A stretch of 64,000 nt of DNA from Entomortierella parvispora. Its lineage: Eukaryota; Mortierellomycota; Mortierellomycetes; Mortierellales; Mortierellaceae. Every line of letters starts with the position of its first letter. Positions within the stretch are counted from its first letter, which is position 1. The notes under the pieces are model-generated. The model ran no database searches and was not told where the DNA came from. It saw only the letters and a program-made list of their open reading frames with translations. Both the position numbers and the translations under genes were made by a program. The stretch spans positions 1,116,001 to 1,180,000 of the forward strand of contig OY752142.1 of assembly GCA_963573315.1 (NCBI GenBank). The letters run 5' to 3'. Shown piece by piece: positions 9,462 to 20,881 of the stretch.

Positions 9462-11595
9462 ATGCTTCGCTCTCTTACCACAACCGCCGCCGCTTTCGCT
9501 AAGCGCGCCGCCACTCCCGCTATCACCACCCGCGTCCTTTCGGTAAGCATGGGCTTTGCGATGACCGAGCACCTCGGATATCGTCGTAGAAGCCAGAGAA
9601 CGACAGCACTTGTTCTAGTCGATAGCTCTTCTTGGAGGTTTAGAGAGGATCTGCCCCTAGAGACTACAGCTTGACATTTGAATCGTTGATCTGCTACGAT
9701 AACTAACATCTTTTTCTATATCCTGGCTATTCTAGCGCGGCATGGCTTTCCCTGCTGGTCAGAAGGAGGTAACCATTGCAAAGCAAAAGCTGGAGGCAGA
9801 GATACCTAAAAGAGAGAGCCGTGAGCATGCATATACTAATTCTTTCTTTCTGACCTTGTCTCTTCTGTTAGCTCCTCAACCGCTCCCTCAAGGAGCAGGA
9901 CCCCGAGATGTTTGATATCATTGAGCGTGAGAAGAGGAGACAGCGCGAGTCGATCGTCTTGATTGCTTCTGAGGTGAGAAGATTCGACTCTTGAAAACGT
10001 GCATGCCCAGCAAGCGTCTTGGCATTGGTCAGATATCAGCAACTGAACATGGCGAGTGGGCCGCTGAAACTGTTCAATAGCACGATGCCAAATGTGCTGA
10101 TGCCATCTCCCCACCTTCCAATCTCTTTAGAACTTCACTTCTCGCTCAGTTATGGGCGCCCTTGGATCAATCCTCCAGAACAAGTACTCAGAGGGTTATC
10201 CCGGTGCCAGGTAAGCCAGGCGAATGACAACTGTTGAAAGATGACGAAAAAGTTGTCTGACAACATCAAATCGGTATAGATACTATGGCGGTAACGAGCA
10301 GATCGACATGTCCGAGCGTCTTTGCCAAAAGCGTGCTCTTGAGGCTTTCAACTTGGACCCCGCTGAGTGGGGTGTCAACGTCCAGCCCTTGTCCGGTGCC
10401 CCCGCTAACCTCTATGTCTATGGTGCTTTGATGAAGCCCCACGAGCGCCTTATGGGTCTTGATCTTCCCCATGGAGGACAGTAGGTGTTATTTACTATAC
10501 ATGGCGCTTTGGATAATGCGTAGCCGATACCAAAAGTTGGTACTGACGATCCATGACTCGTTCGATAGTTTGTCTCACGGATATCAAACCGACACCAAGA
10601 AGATTTCGATGGTGTCTTCTTACTTTGAGACCTTCCCTTATCAAATTGACCAGAAGACTGGCGTGATTGATTACGACACCTTGGAGAAGAACTCCAAGCT
10701 GTACCGCCCCAAGATCATCATTGCTGGAGCCTCGGCCTACCCTCGTGAGATTGATTACGCTCGCATGCGCAAGATCGCTGACGGATGCGGTGCCTACTTG
10801 ATGTCGGATATGGCTCACATTTCTGGATTGGTTGCGGCCGATGTTCTCCGTTCGCCCTTCCCTTATTCGGACATTGTCACTACCACTACCCACAAGTCTC
10901 TTCGTGGACCCCGTGGCGCCTTGATCTTCTATCGCAAGGGTGTCCGTGGCACTGACAAGAAGGGTAACAAGATCATGTACGACCTCGAGAATCCCATCAA
11001 CGCCTCGGTCTTTCCCGGTCACCAGGGTGGCCCCCATAACCACACCATCGCTGCTTTGGCCGTTGCCTTGAAGCAAACCAAGACTGAGACCTTCAAGGAA
11101 TACCAGCAGCAGGTTTTGGCTAACAGCAGGGCCTTTGCTGACGCCTTTTCCAAGCTTGGTTACGACATGTCTTCTGGTGGTACCGATACCCACTTGATTT
11201 TGGTCGACCTTCGCTCCAAGGGCATTGACGGTGCCCGTGTCGAGAGAGTTCTGGAGTTGGTTAACATTGCTTCAAACAAGAACACTGTCGCTGGCGACAA
11301 ATCTGCCATGATCCCTGGAGGCATCCGTGTTGGAACCCCCGCCATGACCTCGCGTGGTTTGGACGAGAAGGATTTCGCTCAGGTCGCCGGATTTATTGAC
11401 CGTGCTGTCAAGATTGCCAAGGAGGCCAACGCTAAGGCTGCCGGCAAGAAGGTCAAGGATTTCAAGGACTACGTTGCCGATGGAAGCCACATCCCCGAGA
11501 TCCAGGCTCTTCGCAAGGAGGTCGAGACCTTCGCTCGCAAGTTCCCCACTGCTGGCTTCAGCGAAGATGAGATGTTGCCCCAGTACCGCAATTAA
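9462..11595 (+). CDS. SHM1: Serine hydroxymethyltransferase, mitochondrial type, 507 aa
   Basis: Six exons, 9462-9542, 9736-9768, 9872-9973, 10131-10210, 10280-10480 and 10569-11595, give 508 codons. This PLP enzyme interconverts serine plus tetrahydrofolate with glycine plus 5,10-methylene-tetrahydrofolate. Exon 1 encodes an Arg/Ala/Thr-rich amphipathic leader ([20 protein letters not shown]), suggesting mitochondrial import. Family landmarks include [22 protein letters not shown], the SDMAHISGL strand and the cofactor-lysine motif [10 protein letters not shown] (Lys at about residue 275), then [18 protein letters not shown]. The length fits the family. The donor after exon 5 (GTAGGT) is slightly unusual, but the HLSHGY junction it creates is conserved in the family. 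The one-carbon units it makes feed purine synthesis, where ADE5,7 in this same window acts. A poly(A) signal lies at 11939. Confidence 0.96.
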
Positions 11596-13134
11596 GGACA
11601 CTACTTCTTTGCCGCTCTCGGACGAGTTTCAGCATCATCAACACAAAAAGACCTGTACAAAAACACCACCTGCACTTGATTTGTGAATCAGATCTGTGTT
11701 CGCGTCAATACCTCCCTGTTCCGCAAACCCCCCACTCACCACCCTTTCGTTCTGCATTTTTTCCCTTATTTCCCTGTTGTTCCCGGTTTATTCTCGAAAG
11801 AGTGAACTCTTTCATGACTTGATGACACCTGATGATCTTCCGAACCCGCAAACGATCCCTTGATGATATCTTTATTATTTTCTTTAATCAGTTGTCCCCC
11901 GGCATTTCCATTATTCTTCATCAGTTCATTAACAACTCAATAAAACCTGGTTTCTAGCATTCTTTGCGATCTTTATTGTCTTTTACTTTTCGGTGCTGTT
12001 CGACTTCATCATCCGTCTTGAAACGGCGCGACATAGGGCAGATACGAGAATCGAGCATGGTAACAGGGGCTCAAGCAACCTCTTGAGTATTCCAGCTCGG
12101 ACTTTAACTGTTCTGTTTTTTCAAACCACATGAAATCGGCCAGTACTTGTCTTATCAACCTTACGATAGCCGATGTTGTAGGAACTACTCCTTGGCGATC
12201 CAGAGCATGGTAGTGTTTTCAATGACGTCCCAGCGTCGAGATGAGATAGTTGCTTGTTTGGCTAACTAAGGTGGGACCATCCCTTGCCGGATGACTTGCT
12301 CCATACAGTACTTGGAAAAGAGCCATGTTACAAACGTGCATTCACAGACAGACATGTTCATGTCAATTGTCGAGTGCGCAAATTAGCTACTTGTTAGGGT
12401 CTGACGTGGACACCTATTGTTTTGCTGTGAAAGATAAAACAGGCATTCATCCTCTTCGGTTTATTTTCAGCCGAGCTGTGCAACATTCATTACCAGGACA
12501 TATCCAGGTACAGGTACAAATAACGGGCGCACGTCCCCTCCAAGCCAAAAAATATATTTGTATTGCCAACTTTGCGCCACAGCCGAGCAGTCGCCTGCCC
12601 TCGCCCTGGAGACGGGGTATTTGCACGCGTACCCAAGAGTCGACAGTCTTCATCGGCTTTCCCATGTGCAGCTTCTGCTCGCAGACGGCAGAAACTCCAA
12701 AGACGCGCTTTTCCCTCGCTGGTCTACGACTGAGCGCACTGGGGCGGGGAGATCTATTCTGGGCAGAGAAGAGCAAAGGGACTGTTGACAGAGACGCGCG
12801 ATTCTTCCGTTTCTTTTCGAGACTATTCCGTTGTTCCGTCAATAAAATAACCCTCAGGCGCTGTACTGTATCACCAACAATCGCGAGAGCGCCCAAAAGC
12901 GGTACCGAGGTTTGACCCCTCAAAAGGAACAGGCCGAGAAGGAAGAGAAAACTCTATCCCTTCACTCACTTTCTTATTTTACGTGCAAGAAACCGTTTTC
13001 ATCTCCAGCTTCTTTTCTTGTTTCTCAACGTTCTCACCTCTTCCTTCTACTCTTTCTCTCAGCAGACCCCCCGCCTCTCATTCCTATTCCTCCCTTCCCA
13101 CTTCCTCTTCCCCAGTCTCCCTGCCGTTTTAGAG
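11596..13134. other. 3' region of SHMT and leader of the DUF202 gene
   Basis: Positions 11596 to about 11950 look like the SHMT 3' untranslated region and end near an AATAAA. The next 900 bases have no convincing coding frame on either strand; the 196-codon frame at 12325-12915 lacks any recognisable motif and is crossed by an equally long antisense frame. From about 12950 to 13130 the top strand is C/T-rich, the usual leader signature here. Confidence 0.4.
11939..11944 (+). terminator. Poly(A) signal AATAAA after SHMT
   Basis: A canonical hexamer about 345 bases downstream of the SHMT stop codon, followed by T-rich sequence. Assignment is by position only. Confidence 0.4.
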
Positions 13135-14608
13135 ATGACCTCTCGGGCACCTCCCTCGCACTCGTCATCGTTCAATGGGTTGGTGGACGTTGAACTGAAC
13201 CCGGGTGACAACAACACAAGGACGGGACAACAGTCCCGTAAGCACCAACACCAACATCAGCAACAACAACAGCAACCGTACAGACATGACTGGAAGAAAA
13301 GGTCCGATCTCGAGCAATTGGCCTTCTCTCATCCTCCTCTCTCCCCAGCTCCCTCTGCAATATCCACTCCACCTTCATTCACAACATTCCCTGATTTGCC
13401 CTCTGCCCAATTTTCAGGCCTTCCAAGCACTTTGCGACGCATACCCATTCCTGAACGGCACTCACCTGTGCACCAATACCCTCTTCCTCCTCCTTCCCTC
13501 TCTCCTCACTATCAACCGCGTGCTTTCGGGCCGCCTTCCACATCGTTTACATCAGGAGCGACGACTGTTCGCAACCACAACCCTTTGTATCTTGACGAGT
13601 ACTCGCCGTACCCACAATTGCCAGCCAGGGGCTCATCCATGTTTTCTTCATCCAGCCCAACGGGCGCCCTTGCCTCCTCTTTGAACGGGGGTCCCAGTCT
13701 CAGCTCTGGAAACGATAACAACCCATTCAAAGACCAAAACTATCACAGCGGTGGAGAATACCTCCCCCCACGGTCTTTCGATGGCCCGGCAAAGTATCCC
13801 GCAGGTCAACGACAGGGACCGCTGGGACCGCCGTCCCCTTTGTCCCCGACAGTTTCAACATCTACGACACTTCGCCACAACAGTGCCACGTTTCCCTCAC
13901 CTACCATGAAAGCCACGCATACCACAAACTCCCCCACAAACTCCACCACGACTTCCAGAAGACCCTCTACCTCATCGAGGAAACAAATATTCTCGTCCCA
14001 AAAGACTGCGGTGGTTTCCAAGCCCCGTCTTCGTAAATACAAAAACTTCTTTCGCAAGAGGAACAGCGACGGAACTCTTCGGTACTTGACCTATCGTGAG
14101 ATTGAGATGGTCGGATTAGGTCGTCTAGCTCGATTCTCGAACGAACGATTGTACCTCCATTGGATCCGATTCGGAGTCCTTCAAGGAGGAATTGCAGTCA
14201 TGTTGTTGAGTTTTGGTATTGGCGTGGCAGCCTACATCGGATGTGGGGCCTTGCTGTTGGCTTTAATGACACTGGTCTACGCTACCACATTGTATCACAA
14301 GCGCCACTTGTACATGGTCGCCAAACGACAGGATGTCGAATACTACGCAAGGTTGATTCCGACCTTGCTCACCATAGGACTCATTATCCTCTATGCCACC
14401 AACTTTGCCCGTAGGTGCAAATTTTATGTTATTCTATTTGGATGAAAGATGATCTACAGCCACCACGTCGCGCTCCATCGAATACTTATCTCTGTTGGAA
14501 AATGTTATTCTCTATTGCTCTCTAGTGCAATTGATCTATGGTATGGATGCCAGGAGCCCTCCACCATGGACTGCGCACGACGATGGAAACTTCAACGACG
14601 TGTTCTAA
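13135..14608 (+). CDS. DUF202/VTC-like membrane protein with long disordered N-terminus, 452 aa
   Basis: Exon 1 is 13135-14410 and exon 2 is 14526-14608. The in-frame sequence upstream of 13135 is C/T-rich leader, so I chose this ATG. The first 300 residues are low-complexity, rich in Ser, Pro, Gln and Thr. The C-terminal 150 residues carry a DUF202-type domain. It has a conserved entry motif (ARFSNERLYLHWIRFGVL) followed by three predicted membrane helices, around GGIAVMLLSFGIGVAAYIG, LLLALMTLVYATTLY and LIPTLLTIGLIILYATNFA. This is the membrane module of the vacuolar transporter chaperone (VTC) proteins that make polyphosphate. There is no SPX or catalytic VTC domain, so it is closest to a VTC1-like subunit, but with an unusually long N-terminal extension. 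The membrane fold is secure; the VTC-complex role is inferred. Confidence 0.75.
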
Positions 14609-14768
14609 GTTGCGCCCAAAAAATAAAATAAAAGAACTTTCCACGGTCACAGAGGCGATGAATCATAGTGAGCTAGCTACAAAAGGGGGACGCAGCAAGA
14701 AACGAAGGAGTTTACATTCACCTTTTTTTTTCTTCTCCATTCAGCATTCACATTTCCAAACTCAAGCA

Positions 14769-15516
14769 ATGACAGTAATTCAGAAGGCCGTTCAAGTAGG
14801 CGTTGGTGTGCTTATCATGCGTCAACACAAGGTCCTCGTCGGCAAGCGGATCGGAAGCCATGGCGCAGGTATGTCAAACGCCAAATATGTATAAAGCAGA
14901 CCTGATCATTCGAGACCAGTTACTCACTCTTACCTCCTTCTCTTTTCTTCTATTCATTGAAAACACAATAGATACATGGCAGCTCGCGGGAGGTAAATAC
15001 ATGAGGACCCACAGCATGTTGTTTACCGGATAATCTATTGCCTTGTAGGCACTTTAACACTATTGTCCTTCATCGACTCAAAATTTGATAGGCCACCTCG
15101 AGTTTGGAGAGTCATTTGAAGAGTGTGCCCTTCGTAAGTATCATTAAAAAAAAGGAAAATAGAGGAAGAGAAGAGAAAGAAAAAAAGAAAACAAAATTGA
15201 TTTTCCTCCTCACGAAATAGGTGAATCGCTGGAGGAAACTGGATTGGAGTTGGATTCTGCCTCGGCCAAATTTGTCACAGCCAACAACAACATCATGCCC
15301 TCGATCGACCGCCACTATGTCACAGTGTTTGTCTCTGCGATTGCGCCTGGCAAGACTGAAGCTCGAGTTATGGAGCCCTTGAAATGTGAAAATTGGGAAT
15401 GGATCACTCACGATCAATTGGTCGATGAAAAAGGACCCTATAGACCCTTGTTCTCTCCCTTGGCAAAGATGGTCCGAGAATACGACCTCAAGCCTCTCTT
15501 TGATTCGAGTAATTGA
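14769..15516 (+). CDS. Nudix hydrolase, NUDT15-like, 152 aa
   Basis: Four exons, 14769-14868, 14972-14992, 15092-15133 and 15221-15516; the second is only 21 bp and the third 42 bp. The joined protein reads VGVGVLIMRQHKVLVGKRIG, then DTWQLAGGHLEFGESFEECA, then LRESLEETGLEL. That is a complete Nudix box (G-x5-E-x7-R-E-x2-E-E-x-G), which coordinates the metal for hydrolysis of nucleoside diphosphate-X substrates. The later segment HYVTVFVSAIAPG and the overall length match the NUDT15/MTH2 branch, which removes modified nucleoside triphosphates. The Nudix box is assembled only after splicing across three exons, so gene finders that miss the small exons would truncate it. The exact substrate cannot be read from sequence. 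Confidence 0.88.
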
Positions 15517-15619
15517 ACAATAATATAGATATTTGCTCCATTCCTTTTCTCCCAGGTCTTTTTGATATTGGTGTCCGTATTTTCGGTGTATTTTTTCTGT
15601 TTGGTTCTCTGTTTGATGT

Positions 15620-16359
15620 TTAGGCAGTTGCTTTCTTGGCCTTGACAGCCTTTTTCCTTTCTTTCTTCTTGAGTGCGTCCATATTGATCTTGATAATATT
15701 CGTGTATTGCACCATGAAGCGCTCCAGATCCTGAGGTTGCACCTAAAGTGAATGGCAAGAAAAAAAAAAGAAGCTCTGTTCAGAAACTAAAGATGCTCGC
15801 ACAGTCATTGGACCATCTCGTATATTCCACGACTCGAGATGTTGATTGTGTTTTTTTTGTTGGACTTTACAAGGGTGCTGACTTTTGTCTTTGTGCCTGA
15901 AGACAAGCGGACCATAGTTGGGTACTCCTTGTCCTGTGAATCTGTAGCCATTACAGTATCTCCCGAGGATGTCTCTGAGGCTTCTTCGGCGGCTCTGATC
16001 TTTTTTGTTGAGTAGTTGTCTACAATTGATGAAAAAGAATCAAAGCGGAATAACAGGGGGGTTAGCTCCAAAAGTAAAAAGTGAAATAGATATAGCAAAT
16101 TCTTGGCCATAGGCATCCAGGCAGGACCTCCTTACGTCTCTTCATGGTGAGGTATACAGTCTTGGACGTCTTTGCATCCTCGAAAGCTTTGGCCGTCTTT
16201 GTGAGGAACTAAAAGTTGAGTCGTGTGGGTGAAGAGATGGTTGTGTCCTGATCAGCTTTCCTCATCGGGTGTAGCAGCGAGAATGTCTTTCACTCTTCCA
16301 ATGTTTTCAGTCTTAATATCTCCAGTAATCCTTGGTACCTTGTCGTTGTCGAGCAGCAT
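15620..16359 (-). CDS. SRP14: Signal recognition particle subunit SRP14, 121 aa
   Basis: Four exons, 16359-16339, 16208-16136, 16019-15871 and 15742-15620, total 122 codons. The first exon encodes only MLLDNDK. The spliced product has the SRP14 pattern: FLTKTAKAFEDAKTSKTVYL near the start, a mid-section ending KVSTLVQPQDLERFMVQYTN, and a lysine-rich tail (MDALKKKERKKAVKAKK). SRP14 is part of the Alu domain of the signal recognition particle and binds SRP RNA to pause elongation while the nascent chain is taken to the ER. The central insert (EEASETSSGDTVMATDSQ) is an acidic loop. Divergent from the PP2A gene with 379 bp between the start codons. Confidence 0.9.
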
Positions 16360-16738
16360 GGCGGTGGTATGGGGTCGAGTCTTTGTGAGGTGTAGTAGAT
16401 GAGGCGAGATGCAGGAGATGGCCCGCATAAGTTCACGAAAGGGATGCGCTGGCAAAGCCACATTCGAGGTCGCGCCAGGGTGCGACAGGGACGGTGGCTT
16501 TGCAACTATCGAGCGAATCAACATAGCCCGCCGCCCAATGTCCCAGGGACAATGTCCTGCGCTCGAAGGGACTTTGTCTGAACCATCCTCATCTCCTCAC
16601 CTTTGGATACCCTTCGCGCATGCGACTTGGAGACTCCTTTTTCATCCACACTTGATCATTCTCGCTCGTTTCTTCCTTTTTGTACATATTTTTTTCTTCT
16701 TCTCTTTGTTGTTATCTTAACGAAATCCAACCTGCAAC
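16360..16738. promoter_or_regulatory. Divergent promoter between SRP14 and PP2A
   Basis: 379 bp separate the two start codons, so both core promoters must lie here. The PP2A side carries a C/T-rich tract (about 16590-16720). No gene is supported in it. Confidence 0.5.
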
Positions 16739-18143
<1,405 letters not shown>

Positions 18144-18326
18144 AAACACACACACACACACACACTCACGCAAACAAGTGCATGCTTTTACCACGATTTT
18201 CTACCATCTTCTCTGTCTTTTTGTATATTTTCTTTTTCCTGCTCATTTCAGCACCATTTGCGCCCATTCCTCCTTCCTTAATCCACAGTCTGTTTCTAAA
18301 GAAAGATCTGTGCCCTTTTTGTGTGA

Positions 18327-18332
18327 AATAAA
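18327..18332 (+). terminator. Poly(A) signal AATAAA after PP2A
   Basis: Canonical hexamer about 185 bases after the PP2A stop codon. Assignment is by position only. Confidence 0.4.
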
Positions 18333-18889
18333 CCACAGTCTTAGTGACCAAATTTTCTGTGGTTTCGGGCGTTTCGGGTGTTTCGATTTTCTATGATTTG
18401 GGGTGAAGGGCTGGAATGTTGCCGTTGACAGCGCTACAGGGCTATAGGGGTCTTTGCTGCTTTGCTGGTGTCCACAAGACAAGACGGAGAAATACAAAGA
18501 AAAAAGGGTTGTACTCGTGTCTCCATGTGGCAGGGCTGGAGCTGGACAACAACAACAATGAGTCTGTTCAGGGGTAAAAATAGCGTTCTGTCCGTGTGTC
18601 ACTGTAACACAAACCGCAATTTGGCAAAATAACGTCCACATCGTCAACGAAGAAAGCCAAATAAGAACATGTTTATGGCTTGACAAAGCAAAGAAAGCCA
18701 AGTCTTTCCGCAGGCTGGCGAGAGAGTGAGTGGGACTTGAGTGTCGGAGAGACAGGCGGTTTTGTTGATGAATAAAATGGAAAGAGGGCGGAGTGGTTGC
18801 AAAGCAAAGGCGGCGTTGAAACGGGGGACCAAAAGGTTTTACTTTCCCTCCAAAAAACGCGAACTAGACACGAAAGCTTGCCCTGTCTC

Positions 18890-18952
18890 CTCCTACTCCT
18901 CCTACTCCTCTTCCTCCTCTTCCTCCTCTTGCTCCTCTTTCTCCTCCTCCAC
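18890..18952 (+). repeat. TCC/TCT-rich simple repeat
   Basis: An imperfect run of CTCCT/TCCTC units on the top strand. It generates Ser-, Leu- and Ser/Ser-rich frames in all three phases, so it is not evidence of coding. Confidence 0.7.
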
Positions 18953-19897
18953 GCATTTCTTACTCTTTCTCTTCTGGAGTCCCTTCTGTTGTATCTTCAA
19001 TGTACAGTACTGTACACGTCTTACAATTTATTCAGGATACAAGATGGATTATCGATATCAGATCGCGAGTAAAATTAGAGATTTTGGCAACCCGGTTGCC
19101 CCCAGCAGGTTGCACAATCAGCGGTACATGTGTGGACAATCACTCTCGGCGAGGACAGGTTGGGACGTTTGAAAAAGAGCAGCAAAAAAATAATGTTGTC
19201 GAAATGCGGTATTTTGATAAAAAAAAAGATACTCTTGGGGACAGTGAGGAGTGGGGAGAGGAAATGACATTGAGGTCATTGAACTTGCACTGCAAAAAAA
19301 CTCTCCTATTGGTTAGCTGTGGTTGTTGGTACATACAGTACTTAGCCATGTTGCTTTGATAGGTCAGGGCGATCCTCTATCATCTTCTCTTCATGTACTG
19401 CAGCTGCTGATGTTGTAGTTTTTCTGTCCCTGAACTGAATTGGCGGCACTGGCTCTCAAGTTGAAGAATAAAACATGTCAGAATGAATGTTCGCCACACT
19501 TCTCATCGCGGGATTTCCTTGGTTCGTTTCTATTTTGCAGTCCGTGGGTGCGCCCTGTGTCCGCGAATTCGGTTCGATCTTGCCCCTCGTTGGACGGGTT
19601 GGCTAGTGTGTGGCGTGTGGCGGAGAGGGTCACTGCACACATAAATCGCAATTGGACAAAGCAATTAGGACGAGTGAGCGGGGTGGAAAGAGGGGGGTTT
19701 GAAGAAGCGAGGAAATAAAAACGAGGGGTAAGCAGGTGTGGATGAGCAAGGATCGAGAAATGAAACGGAGCATGTCATTTTCATTTTTTTATCTTTTGAA
19801 CCTTCAAAGACTGGCGGTATGATGAGAGAGTGAGAGAGGGAGCGGGAGAGGGTAAGGGATCAAGAAGCAGACAAAGAAAGACAAAGTCGATGGGTAG

Positions 19898-19918
19898 ACA
19901 GACAGACAGACAGACAGT
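19898..19918 (+). repeat. (AGAC)n microsatellite
   Basis: Five to six tandem AGAC units in the spacer between PP2A and the kinase gene. Confidence 0.75.
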
Positions 19919-20881
19919 CAAAGCAGAACAGACACACATAGACGACAGACAGGGCAGAGCGACGGAGCAGAGCCCAACCCGTCCGTCCACCATCGGGAGA
20001 TGAGAGGTTTTGTTTGTGTATCCACCAGGTCAGGTCAGCCTTCCACTTTTCTCTTTCTCTCTCCTTCTCTCTGTCCGTTCTTCTTGTTCTTCACCCTCTT
20101 CCCCTTCCTCCATACCCCTGTCCATCACTGATCCCCTACTCGTCTCCTCTTCCCACCTCCACATCTTCCTCCCTGTCCTCCTCTTCCTGTTCACGACCCT
20201 TCCCGAACGCAGCCATCCCTTCACGCGTTCCCTTTTTCTTCCGCAACATCGATCTCTTCTTGTTTGTTTTCATTCTCCTCCACAAGCAGCAGGCAGCAGG
20301 CACCCCAGAATTGACCGATCTTTGAAGGAAAAAAAAACCAAAATCATTCTCCTTGGGACCAGGTGAGAGTGCGCTCCAGAAGGATAAAGAGAGAGAGGAT
20401 CCGAGATACCACATCCACTACATCCACTGTTCGAGCGTAGACAGGAAAGGGTGCTGCAGCCGAAGAAGGAAGAAAGAGGGAGAGCGCTGTCGAATGTGTT
20501 GCCGAGTATTTTTAGGCAGGCGTCTCTCTCTTTCTCTCTCTTTCCTCCGTCTCCATATTCAGACAGATACTTGATACTTGTTCAAAGTCCTTTCCACCCA
20601 CGGCAACCCATGGTCATCCTTGTCCCTACTCGCCGATTTTCATTTCTGCAACAAATCGCAGCCGTGCTCACAAACACTTTCCTCCTCAACTCTCGAGGAC
20701 AAAAAAAAAAGAGCCGATCATCTCCCCTCTCTTTTCTTCATTCATTCCACTCATCTCTATTCGTTCTCTCGCTCCCCCTCATCTCTTCCCCTGCTGCAAC
20801 AGGATACCGACCGTTAGATAGACAGACACCGACCTCACGGAGGAACCACAGTCGCCCCTCACCCGTTCTCCCTTTCTTCCC

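Larger units (their letters stand above)
18144..20881. other. Long spacer with microsatellites and C/T-rich leader of the kinase gene
   Basis: This 2.7 kb carries simple repeats rather than genes: an (AC)n tract right after the PP2A stop (about 18147-18166), a TCC/TCT-rich block (about 18890-18950), an (AGAC)n tract (about 19898-19917) and long C/T-rich stretches from about 20030 to 20880 leading to the kinase ATG. The many 60-180 codon frames in the C/T-rich part exist on several frames at once and are compositional. The PP2A poly(A) signal lies at 18327. Confidence 0.45.

Noticed and set aside
10495-11193. A 232-codon minus-strand frame inside SHMT
   Set aside because: It is the shadow of a codon-biased sense exon; no promoter or known domain.
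12325-12915. A 196-codon frame between SHMT and the DUF202 gene
   Set aside because: It overlaps a 158-codon antisense frame, has no family resemblance, and its composition matches intergenic sequence.
13186-13209. A DVELNPG sequence near the N-terminus of the DUF202 protein, matching most of the 2A ribosome-skipping consensus
   Set aside because: The residue after the Gly is Asp, not the Pro that the skipping reaction needs, and the surroundings are low-complexity. It looks like coincidence.
20010-20366. Overlapping Ser/Leu-rich frames of about 100-120 codons upstream of the kinase gene
   Set aside because: All frames of this C/T-rich leader are open at once, which is a compositional effect.
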